In this document: piece after piece, positions 1-9,449 of the stretch | Layout of the letters: every line of letters begins with the position of its first letter | Numbering within the stretch: the first letter of the stretch is position 1 | From: Mesorhizobium sp. LSHC420B00 | GTDB taxonomy: Bacteria > Pseudomonadota > Alphaproteobacteria > Rhizobiales > Rhizobiaceae | Reading direction: 5' to 3' | DNA length: 55,727 nt | Assembly (NCBI RefSeq): GCF_000503055.1 | Contig: NZ_AYVY01000015.1 | Location: 84,606-140,332, forward strand | The notes under the pieces: generated by a model | What the model was told of the DNA's origin: nothing | What the model saw: the letters and a program-made list of their open reading frames with translations, nothing else | The model's database searches: none | Program-made: the position numbers and the translations under genes

Positions 1-28
1 GGAGTTCAGACGTGTGCTCTTCCGATCT
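1..28 (+). other. Illumina TruSeq adapter remnant at contig end
   Basis: Bases 1-28 match the 3' part of the standard TruSeq read-2 adapter, ending in the diagnostic GCTCTTCCGATCT. Genomic sequence begins at 29. Any reading frame that uses these bases is an artefact, and the window's left edge is an assembly end. Confidence 0.97.
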
Positions 29-394
29 ATCGCTCACGAGATTCTCGAACCCGGGCCGGTTGCTCCCGAGTTTCATTTACAGGCTCGACGTCTTGTTCGA
101 CGCTTTGAGGCTTCGTGTCCAACGGAATGGCTTTCAAGACTGATATTGCAGCAGCCGGGGCGGACGCAAAGCCAAACCGCGAGCTTCCGCAAAAGTTCCT
201 GCCCGGAATGGGTTCGGTTACCGGGGCGACGTCGAACCCACTGAGCGGCGCCGGCGCGTTGGAACCGAGCGCCGCTTCACCGGGCAGGTGATCCGTACGC
301 CTCATGTTGCGGTGATCCGGCCTTGTCAGCGCTCCACGGCGCGATAATTGCTCATATAGGCGTGGGCGAATTCACCTGTCGACAGGAGCCGACC
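29..394. other. Stretch without a convincing gene
   Basis: I see no recognisable gene here. A 54-codon frame on the plus strand (127-291, Ala/Pro/Gly rich, G/C-biased third positions, no good ribosome site) is the only one with vaguely coding-like composition. A 92-codon minus-strand frame (27-305) runs into the adapter and has no family resemblance. The last bases before 395 carry the ribosome site of the next gene. Confidence 0.4.
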
Positions 395-826
395 ATGAAA
401 CATCAAACACTCGACCAACTGCATGCCGTCGCGGAAGTTGAGTCCTTCGCGGCGTATCCGGCGATGAGCCGAAACCAGCGGATTGAACGTTGGGCAGAAC
501 TTCTCGAGCAAAACCCGACGCGATGCCTTGGGGCGCTTCCAGGCACCGAATATATGAACAGGGAAGCGCGCGACAGATCGCGTGGCGCTGGGACGCCGCT
601 CACTGTCGCTTTTGAGGATCCGGTTCTGCGTGCCATGGGCTTGAACGACGATACCTATGGTGAGGCAAAGCGCTTCTTCGAACTGAGCGACCGGCAGTTG
701 CACCAAATCGTTTGCCATTGCCACGTTGGCGCCACGATGCAAGCGCGATGGGCCGCTGCCAGGGTGCGCGGGATAGTTCGCGGCAACAGATTTGTTGCCT
801 GGATGAAGGGCTTGATCGTGCATTGA
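395..826 (+). CDS. Hypothetical protein, 143 aa
   Basis: I do not recognise a family. The start was set at the ATG at 395 because an AGGAG ribosome site lies at 384-388; the frame is open further upstream (to a TTG at 323) but without a comparable site. The protein is charged and mostly helical in appearance, with no signal peptide or membrane segment. It has a segment rich in Glu/Arg (residues 20-60) and a Cys/His stretch near residue 108 (VCHCHVGA). It stands alone, facing away from nothing and convergent with nuoD downstream. Third-position G/C use is typical of the window, which supports its being translated. Confidence 0.6.
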   Translation: MKHQTLDQLHAVAEVESFAAYPAMSRNQRIERWAELLEQNPTRCLGALPGTEYMNREARDRSRGAGTPLTVAFEDPVLRAMGLNDDTYGEAKRFFELSDRQLHQIVCHCHVGATMQARWAAARVRGIVRGNRFVAWMKGLIVH

Positions 827-1106
827 CGCGATACGAGGAACGGCGGAACACGCGTTCTTTCCGCGCTGCGGGGAGCGCTTCCGAACTTGGAAGGACTCGT
901 GCCCGTCAGGCCGCGCAGATTGTGAAACTCCTTGACGCTTGGCTGCGCCTTGTCGCGGCCATGCGTCCGTCTTTGATGCGAGAATTTGAGTTGGCCCGCC
1001 GCAATTGAGGGCCTTCGTCCGACGGGCGTTCGAGCGCCGTCCAGGCATGTGCGATCTGGCTAGGGACAACAATCCCGCGATCGTGGAAGATCCTTCGACC
1101 TGGTGA

Positions 1107-1201
1107 GCGGCCGATCTCTCCAAACACCCTTCGATCCGCTCTAGCGGTCGATCTCTCCAAATACCCTTCGACCCACTTTAGCGGTCGATCTCTCCAAATA
1201 C
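1107..1201 (-). repeat. 37-bp tandem repeat, three copies, covering the 3' end of nuoD
   Basis: Units start at 1107, 1144 and 1181, with a period of exactly 37 bp. Each contains a GATCTCTCCAAA core. The innermost copy lies inside the last codons of nuoD; the other two are downstream copies of the same gene end, with a few substitutions. The position of the stop codon reads TAA, TAG and TCA in the successive copies. Confidence 0.9.
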
Positions 1202-2368
1202 GATGTCGAGCGAGCCGATGATCGCGGCAACATCGGCGATCATATGGCCTCGGGACAGGAAATCCATCGCCTGCAGGTGGGCGAAGGAAGGTGCGCGGAT
1301 CTTGCATCGGTAGGGAATGTTGCCTCCGTCCGATACGAGGTAGACGCCGAACTCGCCCTTCGGCGCCTCGACGGCGGCATAGACTTCACCGCGCGGCACG
1401 CGAATGCCTTCTGTATAAAGTTTGAAGTGGTGGATCGTCGCTTCCATCGAGCGCTTCATCGTGGCACGCGGCGGCGGCGTGATCTTGCGGTTCGGGATCG
1501 CGACCGGCCCCTGGCCTTCGGGTGAGCGCAACTTTTCCAGACATTGCCGCATGATCCGGACCGACTGGCGCATTTCCTCCATGCGTACGAGATAGCGGTC
1601 GTAGCAGTCGCCATGCTTGCCGACCGGGATATCGAAATCCATCTCCGGATAGCATTCGTATGGCTGCGCCTTGCGCAGATCCCAGGAGGCGCCCGATCCG
1701 CGCACCATCACGCCGGAGAAGGCCCAGGCCCAGGCATCGTCAAGGCCGATCACGCCGACATCGACATTGCGCTGCTTGAAAATGCGGTTCTCGGTCAACA
1801 GCCCTTCGAGATTGTCGCAGACCTTGAGGAACGGATCGCAGAAATTCCAGATGTCGTCGAGGAGCTCCGGCGGCAGATCCTGATGCACGCCGCCGACCCT
1901 GAAATAATTTGCGTGCATGCGGGCGCCGGACGCGCGCTCGTAAAAGACCATCAGCTTCTCGCGCTCGGCGAAACCCCAGAGCGGCGGCGTCAGCGCGCCG
2001 ATGTCCATGGCTTGCGTGGTGACGTTGAGGAGGTGCGACAGGAGCCGGCCTATTTCGCAGAAAAGCACGCGAATGAGTTGCCCACGCTTCGGAACCGATA
2101 TTTCAAGGAGCTTCTCGGCGGCGAGACAGAATGCGTGCTCCTGGTTCATCGGCGCGACGTAGTCGAGCCGGTCGAAATAGGGCAGGGCCTGCAGGTAGTT
2201 CTTGTACTCGATGAGCTTTTCGGTGCCGCGATGCAGCAGGCCGATGTGGGGATCGGCGCGTTCCACGATCTCGCCGTCGAGTTCGAGCACCAGCCGCAGG
2301 ACGCCGTGAGCGGAGGGATGTTGTGGCCCGAAATTGATGGTGAAGTTGCGAACTGCAGCCTCGGCCAT
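1178..2368 (-). CDS. nuoD: NADH-quinone oxidoreductase subunit D, solitary copy
   Basis: This is the 49-kDa subunit of respiratory complex I, which with NuoB forms the quinone site on the cytoplasmic side of the membrane. The 396 residues are full length for the family and carry its hallmarks: [14 protein letters not shown] near the N-terminus, HRGTEKLIE, the quinone-pocket region [15 protein letters not shown], and a C-terminal segment ending FGEIDR. The usual motif has MNNEH, so MNQEH is a small departure. No other nuo gene lies next to it: upstream is a secreted protein and downstream are tandem copies of its own 3' end. It is therefore either a second, orphan copy in the genome or a relocated one. 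Family assignment is secure; function as part of complex I is inferred. Confidence 0.93.
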   Translation of the reverse strand: MAEAAVRNFTINFGPQHPSAHGVLRLVLELDGEIVERADPHIGLLHRGTEKLIEYKNYLQALPYFDRLDYVAPMNQEHAFCLAAEKLLEISVPKRGQLIRVLFCEIGRLLSHLLNVTTQAMDIGALTPPLWGFAEREKLMVFYERASGARMHANYFRVGGVHQDLPPELLDDIWNFCDPFLKVCDNLEGLLTENRIFKQRNVDVGVIGLDDAWAWAFSGVMVRGSGASWDLRKAQPYECYPEMDFDIPVGKHGDCYDRYLVRMEEMRQSVRIMRQCLEKLRSPEGQGPVAIPNRKITPPPRATMKRSMEATIHHFKLYTEGIRVPRGEVYAAVEAPKGEFGVYLVSDGGNIPYRCKIRAPSFAHLQAMDFLSRGHMIADVAAIIGSLDIVFGEIDR

Positions 2369-2434
2369 GACAGTCCTCCGCGATCAGGCGGGTTTCGGTT
2401 CCGTGCCGGAGCCGGCTTGTCCGCCTTCAGCCGC

Positions 2435-2860
2435 TCACGTCGTCGTCTGGATGATCAGCGTCAGCGTGCCGTCGCCGTCGATATTGGCGGCCACGACTTG
2501 CGTGGAATTAAGCCCGTTCGCCGCCAGTGCCGATGCCGCCTGCGGCGATGCGTCGATCGAACTTTGCAGGATACGCAAATCCTCGGCGCTGGTCTGGGTG
2601 ACGACGGCCTCCGCCTGTGCCTTGATGTCAGGAGGCAGATCCTCCATCGCCACGATTGTCACTGCGGTGAAATTCTGGGCGGAGAAGGCTTGGTCAGGTG
2701 TAGCCTGGTCGGGAGTGGCCCCTTCGGGCGTGGCTTGCTCTGGCAGGGTTTGCGGGGCCGTCGGCGGGACAGGGGCAAGCTCTGGTCCCACGGATTGCGC
2801 ATAGACCGGCGAGGCAAGAGCCAGTGCCGAGAGTGTGGCAATTGTCGTCGATAGCCGCAT
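2435..2860 (-). CDS. Secreted hypothetical protein with Ala/Thr/Pro linker
   Basis: The 141-residue product begins with a clear Sec signal peptide (Met-Arg, a hydrophobic run, then VYA-Q as the likely cleavage site near residue 21). A low-complexity linker follows, with the repeated unit ATP(E/D)(G/Q) at about residues 43-58. The C-terminal 75 residues look folded and end in a beta-rich segment with DGDGTLTLII. No known domain is recognised. It precedes nuoD on the same strand by 66 bp, so cotranscription is possible, but I see no functional link. Probable location is the periplasm. Confidence 0.75.
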   Translation of the reverse strand: MRLSTTIATLSALALASPVYAQSVGPELAPVPPTAPQTLPEQATPEGATPDQATPDQAFSAQNFTAVTIVAMEDLPPDIKAQAEAVVTQTSAEDLRILQSSIDASPQAASALAANGLNSTQVVAANIDGDGTLTLIIQTTT

Positions 2861-3005
2861 GGCCTTTCCTTCCGTTTTGCTCAGGGACGATCAATTCGGT
2901 GACGACACAACCCTCGTGTCGAAATATGGTTCCGTCACGGAGGTTGCAGTCTTGCCGAAGCCGTGATTGTCGCGGAAGCGAGCGCGAAATCCGGCGTTGC
3001 CTGTC

Positions 3006-3704
3006 TCAGGCAGCGGTGTGGCTGCGATGGGGCTGCGGCCAGCGCTGCAGTGCTTCACGGCCCTGAGTGGTCAGTTCGTAGATCCCGCGATCGGTGCGCG
3101 CGAACCAGCGATACACGTTGTGCAGCAGGATTTTGGGCGCGTTCGGCAGGTTGGGCTTCAAGTCACGCGGCCGCTTTGGGCCGTCCGCGAGTGCTGCGGC
3201 GCATGCCAGGGCCTGCTGGCGATAGGCGGTCATGATCGGCGCACGCGAGCCGCCGCCGGCGACAGGATCGCCCTGCCGACGCCGATGTTCGTCGATTAGT
3301 TTCGAGCGGCGCCGGGAATCCCTACGCGGAGCCAATGCCGTCGGGCTGAGCAGCACCTGAACCTCGCCGTTCGTCCGCACGCCAAGCAGGCCAAAGCCGA
3401 GGCGACGGCAGAGATTGCGATATCTCACATCGCTCTCACGGCCTTTGCCACGGCCCGACATGCATGCTGCGAGCCAGACCTCGTCGCTCACCGCCATACG
3501 GTCGACGCCCTGAAGGACCAACTCGAGATTGAACTTCAGCTTTAGCTCGCAGATGACGACGATCGGTGGAGAGTCGGCACTCAGCGCCAGCAGATCGCAG
3601 CCGCCGATCTCGCCCTTGACCATGAATCCCAGGCCTTCGAGGAAGGTCTTGACCGGGCTGTAGAGTGAAGTCTCGAGCATGGGCCTTTGTTCGCTGCGAA
3701 TCAT
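3006..3704 (-). CDS. DUF2161 family protein, PD-(D/E)XK nuclease-like
   Basis: The N-terminal half matches the DUF2161 family, whose fold is related to PD-(D/E)XK endonucleases. The expected acidic and lysine positions are visible as GGCDLLAL (about residues 34-41) followed by the strand CELKLKF (about 52-58). The C-terminal part (about residues 155-232) resembles a winged helix with HNVYRWFARTDRGIYELT, typical of this family. The substrate is unknown; nuclease activity is inferred only from the motif. An alternative start is an ATG 8 codons in (3680). It is transcribed away from the apiose locus that begins at 4044, and shares the intergenic region holding a predicted operator. Confidence 0.8.
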   Translation of the reverse strand: MIRSEQRPMLETSLYSPVKTFLEGLGFMVKGEIGGCDLLALSADSPPIVVICELKLKFNLELVLQGVDRMAVSDEVWLAACMSGRGKGRESDVRYRNLCRRLGFGLLGVRTNGEVQVLLSPTALAPRRDSRRRSKLIDEHRRRQGDPVAGGGSRAPIMTAYRQQALACAAALADGPKRPRDLKPNLPNAPKILLHNVYRWFARTDRGIYELTTQGREALQRWPQPHRSHTAA

Positions 3705-3840
3705 CCCGCCCGATTGGCAGTTCAGCGCGATGATCGCTCATTGCCATTGAACAGGAGGTAAACGACGGCCAAACCCAAGCGATTGCTGCGGCTCGCCGGT
3801 GGCGCAGAGCCGTGCCACGGCCGCTTGCCAATTTGGTATG

Positions 3841-3856
3841 CTGGTATAATATGTAC
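3841..3856 (-). promoter_or_regulatory. Predicted GntR/NanR-like operator, site A
   Basis: CTGGTATAATATGTAC on the plus strand. Its reverse complement, GTACATATTATACCAG, matches sites B (4915-4930) and C (14574-14589) at most positions. A second GGTAT lies just to the left (3835-3839), giving two GGTATA-like elements in tandem, as known for NanR-type FCD regulators. It lies about 190 bp upstream of apnO. Confidence 0.6.
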
Positions 3857-4043
3857 CTGAGGTAGCATGCCCCGCATAGCTGCGCTGTGCTGGACATCCG
3901 AGCGCCCGAGACATCGTCCAGGGCATCGTCATTTGAGCGGCGGCTCCCCGCCTTTTCTAATCCGCCAGCCGGCGGCAATGTGCATACAAGTCAATGGGAT
4001 GACGATCGGCAGGGCCGTCGTTGGAAATCAGGAGTAACGGACA

Positions 4044-4871
4044 ATGACAACGATTGCGCTGTTTGGTGCTGGCGGCAAAATGGGTTACCGCCTGTCGACC
4101 AATTTTCGCGGGTCTCCCTATACGGTACGCCATGTCGAGGTCGGCGACGCCGGCCGCGAGCGGCTTAAATCGGGCCTCGGCATCGATGCCGTCAGCGCCG
4201 ATGAGGCGCTTGATGGCGCTGATGTGGTGATCCTGGCGGTGCCGGACACGCATATCGGCAAGGTCGCGGCGAGCATCGAGAGCAAGCTTCCATCAGGCAC
4301 GATGGTCGTCGTGCTCGACGCCGCGGCACCTTTCGCCGGGCATTTGCCGCAGCGACCTGACCTGACCTATTTCGTCACCCACCCGTGCCATCCGCCGATC
4401 TTCAACGACGAGACCGACATGGCGGCCAAGAAGGACTATTTCGGCGGCGTCAAGGCCAAGCAGCACATGGTCAGCGCCTTGATGCAGGGGCCGGAGGAAG
4501 ATTTCGCCAAGGGTGAGGCGATCGCCAAGATCATCTGGGCCCCGGTCATGCGCTCGCATCGAGTCACTGTCGATCAAATGGCGCTGCTCGAGCCCGGCCT
4601 TTCGGAAACGGTATGCGCTTCGCTGCTCGTCGTCATGAAGGAGGCCGTCGACGAGGTGGTGGCGCGCGGGGTCGACAAGCAGGCGGCGCTCGACTTCCTG
4701 CTTGGCCATATGAACGTGCTTGGCGCCGTCATCTTCGGCGAGACCAAAGGCGTGTTCTCCGACGCCTGCAACAAGGCGATAGAGTTCGGCAAGCCGGTGC
4801 TGATGCGCGATGACTGGAAGCGGGTGTTCGAGCCGGAGGAGATTGCCGCGAGCATTCAGCGCATCACCTGA
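4044..4871 (+). CDS. apnO: D-apionate oxidoisomerase
   Basis: Predicted to convert D-apionate to 3-oxo-isoapionate with NAD, an oxidation coupled to hydroxymethyl migration. The N-terminus is a Rossmann fold (LFGAGGKMGY, residues 6-15), and the rest resembles the phosphogluconate-dehydrogenase C-terminal fold typical of this enzyme. THPCHPPIFND near residues 112-122 is probably part of the active site. At 275 residues it has the expected length. The start has AGGAG at 4030. It is the first gene of the apiose locus, with its own promoter region carrying operator site A. The assignment rests on recognising the family plus the neighbouring apsD/apnL/oiaK genes; by sequence alone it would be a generic NAD-dependent dehydrogenase. 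Confidence 0.8.
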   Translation: MTTIALFGAGGKMGYRLSTNFRGSPYTVRHVEVGDAGRERLKSGLGIDAVSADEALDGADVVILAVPDTHIGKVAASIESKLPSGTMVVVLDAAAPFAGHLPQRPDLTYFVTHPCHPPIFNDETDMAAKKDYFGGVKAKQHMVSALMQGPEEDFAKGEAIAKIIWAPVMRSHRVTVDQMALLEPGLSETVCASLLVVMKEAVDEVVARGVDKQAALDFLLGHMNVLGAVIFGETKGVFSDACNKAIEFGKPVLMRDDWKRVFEPEEIAASIQRIT

Positions 4872-4914
4872 GGGCGCGACGCGTCTTCCGGAACATATCA
4901 CCTGAAATTGTCAT

Positions 4915-4930
4915 TGACTCATCATACCAG
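4915..4930 (+). promoter_or_regulatory. Predicted GntR/NanR-like operator, site B
   Basis: TGACTCATCATACCAG, matching site C at 13 of 16 positions. It overlaps a possible -35 element (TTGACT, 4914-4919) about 200 bp upstream of the importer operon. Repression of that operon by the resident GntR protein is inferred. Confidence 0.55.
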
Positions 4931-5098
4931 TTAGCTTAGCTGTTCGATGGCTCGGACCGTCAAGCTTCGCAGCAAGCTCAGGGCCTGGGACGAGTGGAGG
5001 ATAGCGGGGAGACGATCGATCGAGGTGAAGCCGGCAAAGGGCTTGTGAACCTGACGCGATCCGCGATCCGCGCTGGCTAACGAATTGAATGCATATAG

Positions 5099-6079
<981 letters not shown>

Positions 6080-6098
6080 GCCGGCGTAACATCAGGCA

Positions 6099-6129
6099 GC
6101 AAGGGACGAGCCTCCGGTTCGTCCCTTGC
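6099..6129 (+). promoter_or_regulatory. Intercistronic stem-loop after the binding-protein gene
   Basis: GCAAGGGACGA (6099-6109) pairs perfectly with TCGTCCCTTGC (6119-6129), and three more pairs extend the stem inward. No U-run follows. Stem-loops at this place in binding-protein operons usually stabilise the upstream transcript and lower expression of downstream genes, which is the inferred role here. Confidence 0.7.
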
Positions 6130-6192
6130 TTCCATTTCGCCCTTGCTTCCATTTCTCTGGGTGCTCCTCACCGCCATGCCGAACGAGCCGAC

Positions 6193-6846
6193 ATGTTCAA
6201 CACGCTGACCCGGCCGATCTTTGTCGCGTTGTTCCTCGCAGCAATAGTCAGCCTGACCGCCTGCAAGATCTTGCCGACGCCGTCGGCGGAAAACGGCGGC
6301 ACTGGCTCCGCGTTCAATCCCGACAAGATGGTCGAGGACATCTGGGCGGCGAAAGTGATACCCTATCTGCAGCAGAAGGCCGGGCCGTTTCCCGAGGTGC
6401 ATGCCTTGGCCAAGGCCGATCCCGCCGCTGCCGGCGCCAAATACGGCAACCCGAAAAAGCAGGCGAATTCGCCGTGGACCTTCGCCGTTCGGCTCGAGGG
6501 CAAGGTCGTTGCAGCCAACACACAGTCACGTGCGGCGACGATGGATGTCGATGCCGACGGCGACGGCAAGGCCGATGCGCGGGTGCAGATCGGCCCCGCC
6601 ATGCGTGGGACCGCCCTGCGCGACAGCCTCGACTTCATCCAGTTCAACGATTTCACCAATCAGATCGACTTCGCCCAGTTCGGCAAGTCGTTCAACGCCT
6701 ATGCCGACAAGACCGTACTTTCCAAGCTGCCGCGCGAGGCACTCGAGGGCCGCAGCGTCAAGATCCTCGGCGCCTATACGCCGGGCAGTGGCCAGGACCT
6801 GCCGCTGGTGACGCCGGCGGAGGCAGAGATCGGGCCGAAGCCATGA
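6193..6846 (+). CDS. DUF2291 lipoprotein of sugar ABC importer operon
   Basis: A 217-residue predicted lipoprotein: a hydrophobic leader ends in the lipobox LTAC (Cys about residue 24), followed by a periplasmic domain of the DUF2291 type. Visible features are FNPDKMVEDIW, a DVDADGDGKADARVQIGP segment and FNDFTNQIDFAQFG. DUF2291 proteins occur in RbsABC-type operons of rhizobia; their role is unknown, perhaps aiding substrate delivery. The start was taken at the ATG at 6193 because it directly precedes the leader; an upstream ATG at 6176 is out of frame. Its TGA overlaps the ATG of the ATPase gene, indicating translational coupling. Confidence 0.85.
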   Translation: MFNTLTRPIFVALFLAAIVSLTACKILPTPSAENGGTGSAFNPDKMVEDIWAAKVIPYLQQKAGPFPEVHALAKADPAAAGAKYGNPKKQANSPWTFAVRLEGKVVAANTQSRAATMDVDADGDGKADARVQIGPAMRGTALRDSLDFIQFNDFTNQIDFAQFGKSFNAYADKTVLSKLPREALEGRSVKILGAYTPGSGQDLPLVTPAEAEIGPKP

Positions 6847-8387
6847 GCGGCGATCAAGATGTCATCCTGAAGCTGGAGGATGTCTCGAAGGTCTATTCCG
6901 GCACCGTCGCGGTCAAGCGCGCGAATTTCGAGGTGCGCAAGGGCGCGGTCAACGTGCTGGTCGGCGAAAACGGAGCCGGCAAATCGACGCTGATGAAGAT
7001 CATCGCGGGCGTCGAGCAGCCGACACTCGGGCGCATTCTGCTGGACGGCGAGGAGGTTTCCTTCTCGTCATCCGGGGATGCGGTGAATCGCGGCATCGGC
7101 ATGGTGTTCCAGGAGCTGAACCTGTTCGGCAATCTGACTGTCGCCGAAAATATTTTCGCCACCCGCGAGATCACCAACCGCTTCCGCAAGATCGACCGCA
7201 AAGAGCAGGAGCGCCGCGCGGCGGAGTTCCTTGAACGCCTGGAAGCCGGCATCCGGCCCGACATGCTGGTCGAGGATCTGCGCATCGGCCAGCAACAACT
7301 GGTCGAGATCGCCAAGGCGGTTTCGCTCGATGCGCGCATCCTGATTATGGACGAACCAACCTCGGCGCTCAGCGCGGCGGAAGTCGAGATCCTGTTCAAG
7401 GTGATTGCCGACCTCAAGGCGCGCGGCGTGGCAATCGTCTACATCTCGCATCGGCTCGAGGAACTGATCCGCATCGGCGACACCATCACCGTGCTGCGCG
7501 ATGGGCGCATCACCGGCCAGGCGGAGATGAAAGACGTCGATACCCAGTGGATCGTGCGGCAGATGATCGGCTCCGACGCCAAGGACTTCGCCAAGGCCGA
7601 CGGCCATGTTCCGGGCGAAGAGATATTCCGTGCCGAGGACATTTGCCTGCCGCGTGTCACCGGCGGGCTCGCGGTCGACCACGTCTCGCTGTCGCTGCGC
7701 GCCGGTGAAATCCTCGGCATCTACGGCCTGATGGGAGCCGGACGCAGCGAGCTGTTCGACTGCATCATGGGCCGTCACGGCCATTCGACCGGAACGATAT
7801 TCATTGCCGGCAAAAAAGTGCACGAGCGGGACACGACGCGACGCATCCGCCGCGGCCTGGCGCTGATCCCCGAAGACCGCCAGCGCGAAGGGCTGGTGTC
7901 GACCCTCTCCGTCGCCAGCAATCTGACGCTGGCCAGCCTGTCGCGTTTCGTGCGCCTGTTCCACATTCGTGGTGCCGCCGAACGACAGGCGGTGGCCCAG
8001 ACCGTGCGCGAATTGGCGATCAAGGTCGCCGATCCGGCGCAGGAAGTCTCGTCGCTGTCGGGCGGCAACCAGCAGAAGGTGGTGATCGGCAAGGCGCTGC
8101 TCACCGGACCGAAGGTGCTGCTGATGGACGAGCCCAGCCGCGGCATCGACGTCGGCGCCAAGGCCGACGTGTTCCGCACCATGCGCAAGCTGTCGCGCGA
8201 CGGCCTGGGGATCCTGTTTGCCACCTCGGATCTCGATGAGGTGATGGCGTTGTCAGACCGCATCGCGGTGATGAGCAATGGAAAATTGACTGGTATGTTC
8301 GACCGCGCCGAGGCGACAGAGGCCGCGATCGTCGCTGCCTCGGCGCTCGGCCACGGACCGGTCCCGCACGGAGAGCAAGGCGCATGA
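6843..8387 (+). CDS. Sugar ABC importer, duplicated ATPase subunit
   Basis: An RbsA/MglA-type ATPase of 514 residues with two ABC modules. The first has Walker A GENGAGKST (about residue 40) and Walker B LIMDEPTSAL. The second has the degenerate Walker A region YGLMGAGRSE, the signature SLSGGNQQK and LLMDEPSRGID. This two-module arrangement is characteristic of ribose-type importers. Its start overlaps the DUF2291 gene by ATGA and its end overlaps the permease gene the same way. It drives uptake at the inner membrane, with the sugar predicted to be D-apiose from context. Confidence 0.93.
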   Translation: MSGDQDVILKLEDVSKVYSGTVAVKRANFEVRKGAVNVLVGENGAGKSTLMKIIAGVEQPTLGRILLDGEEVSFSSSGDAVNRGIGMVFQELNLFGNLTVAENIFATREITNRFRKIDRKEQERRAAEFLERLEAGIRPDMLVEDLRIGQQQLVEIAKAVSLDARILIMDEPTSALSAAEVEILFKVIADLKARGVAIVYISHRLEELIRIGDTITVLRDGRITGQAEMKDVDTQWIVRQMIGSDAKDFAKADGHVPGEEIFRAEDICLPRVTGGLAVDHVSLSLRAGEILGIYGLMGAGRSELFDCIMGRHGHSTGTIFIAGKKVHERDTTRRIRRGLALIPEDRQREGLVSTLSVASNLTLASLSRFVRLFHIRGAAERQAVAQTVRELAIKVADPAQEVSSLSGGNQQKVVIGKALLTGPKVLLMDEPSRGIDVGAKADVFRTMRKLSRDGLGILFATSDLDEVMALSDRIAVMSNGKLTGMFDRAEATEAAIVAASALGHGPVPHGEQGA

Positions 8388-9448
8388 CTGACATTCCAGC
8401 CAAGGCGGCGGTCACCTCCCTTTCGAGCGGCTCGGTCCTGCTGACGCTGATGAAGGCGAGGACGTTCATCGCGCTGATCGCCGTGCTGTTGTTCTTCTCG
8501 ATAGCTGCCCCCAATTTCCTCTCGGCCGCCAATCTTATCCTGATGTCGAAGCACGTGGCGCTGAACGCATTCCTCGCAATGGGCATGACCTTTGTCATCA
8601 TCACCGGCGGCATCGACCTGTCGGTCGGCTCGATCGTCGGCCTGTGCGGCATGGTGGCCGGCTATCTCGTGCTCAACGGCATCGACCTGCAGGTCGGCTA
8701 TACCATCTATTTCAACGTCTTCGAGATCGCGCTGATCACGCTTGCCGTCGGCATATTGATCGGCGCCGTCAACGGCTTGCTGATCACCAGGCTTAACGTT
8801 GCGCCGTTCATCGCCACGCTCGGCGTGCTCTATGTCGCGCGCGGCCTGGCGCTGCTGTCGTCCGACGGGCGCACCTTCCCCAATCTCGTCGGCAAGCCGG
8901 AGCTTGGCACCACCGGATTCGGCTTTCTCGGCGCCGGCCGGTTGCTCGGCCTGCCCGTCGCGCTGTGGATTTTGCTCGTTGTTGCATTAGGGGCCGCCTA
9001 TCTCGCCAAGTACACCCCGCTCGGCCGCCACATTTTCGCCGTTGGCGGCAACGAGCGGGCGGCGCGGATTTCGGGCGTCCGCGTCAACATGGTGAAGATG
9101 TTCGTCTACATGTTCTCCGGCTTCTGCGCGGCGATCGTCGGGCTGATCATCTCGTCCGAACTGATGGCCTCGCATCCGGCGACCGGAGAGAGCTTCGAAC
9201 TCAACGCCATTGCCGCGGCAGTGCTCGGCGGCACCTCGATGTCGGGCGGACGCGGCACCATTGGCGGCACCATTGTCGGCGCCTTCGTCATCGGCATTCT
9301 TTCGGACGGGCTGGTGATGATGGGGGTGAGCTCGTTCTGGCAGATGGTGATCAAGGGCCTCGTCATCATCGTCGCCGTCGTCGTCGACCAGGCACAGCGC
9401 CGGCTGCAGAGCCGGGTGACGCTGATGCAGATGGCAAAGGCTGGCTGA
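8384..9448 (+). CDS. Sugar ABC importer, membrane permease
   Basis: An RbsC-type permease of 354 residues with multiple hydrophobic segments. Typical family stretches include GMTFVIITGGIDLSVGSIVG (about residues 67-86) and, near the C-terminus, LGGTSMSGGRGTIGGTI. The gene overlaps the ATPase gene by four bases, and a start codon for apsD follows after one base, so the importer and the first catabolic enzyme are probably one transcript. It forms the transmembrane channel with the ATPase and binding protein just upstream. Confidence 0.93.
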   Translation: MTDIPAKAAVTSLSSGSVLLTLMKARTFIALIAVLLFFSIAAPNFLSAANLILMSKHVALNAFLAMGMTFVIITGGIDLSVGSIVGLCGMVAGYLVLNGIDLQVGYTIYFNVFEIALITLAVGILIGAVNGLLITRLNVAPFIATLGVLYVARGLALLSSDGRTFPNLVGKPELGTTGFGFLGAGRLLGLPVALWILLVVALGAAYLAKYTPLGRHIFAVGGNERAARISGVRVNMVKMFVYMFSGFCAAIVGLIISSELMASHPATGESFELNAIAAAVLGGTSMSGGRGTIGGTIVGAFVIGILSDGLVMMGVSSFWQMVIKGLVIIVAVVVDQAQRRLQSRVTLMQMAKAG

Positions 9449-9449
9449 C

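Noticed and set aside
712..1008. A 98-codon plus-strand frame after the first hypothetical gene
   Set aside because: Its first 40 codons overlap the 395-826 gene in another frame, there is no ribosome site, and the Arg-rich remainder matches no family. It could be a frameshifted tail, but no join restores a coherent protein.
1544..2854. A 436-codon plus-strand frame opposite nuoD
   Set aside because: It is the mirror of nuoD and the secreted-protein gene. The predicted protein has the His/Glu/Arg/Val-rich make-up of antisense frames in high-GC DNA.
6126..6842. Plus-strand extension of the ATPase frame upstream of 6843
   Set aside because: It overlaps the DUF2291 lipoprotein gene in another frame, and the ATPase N-terminus begins at the ATG that overlaps that gene's stop.
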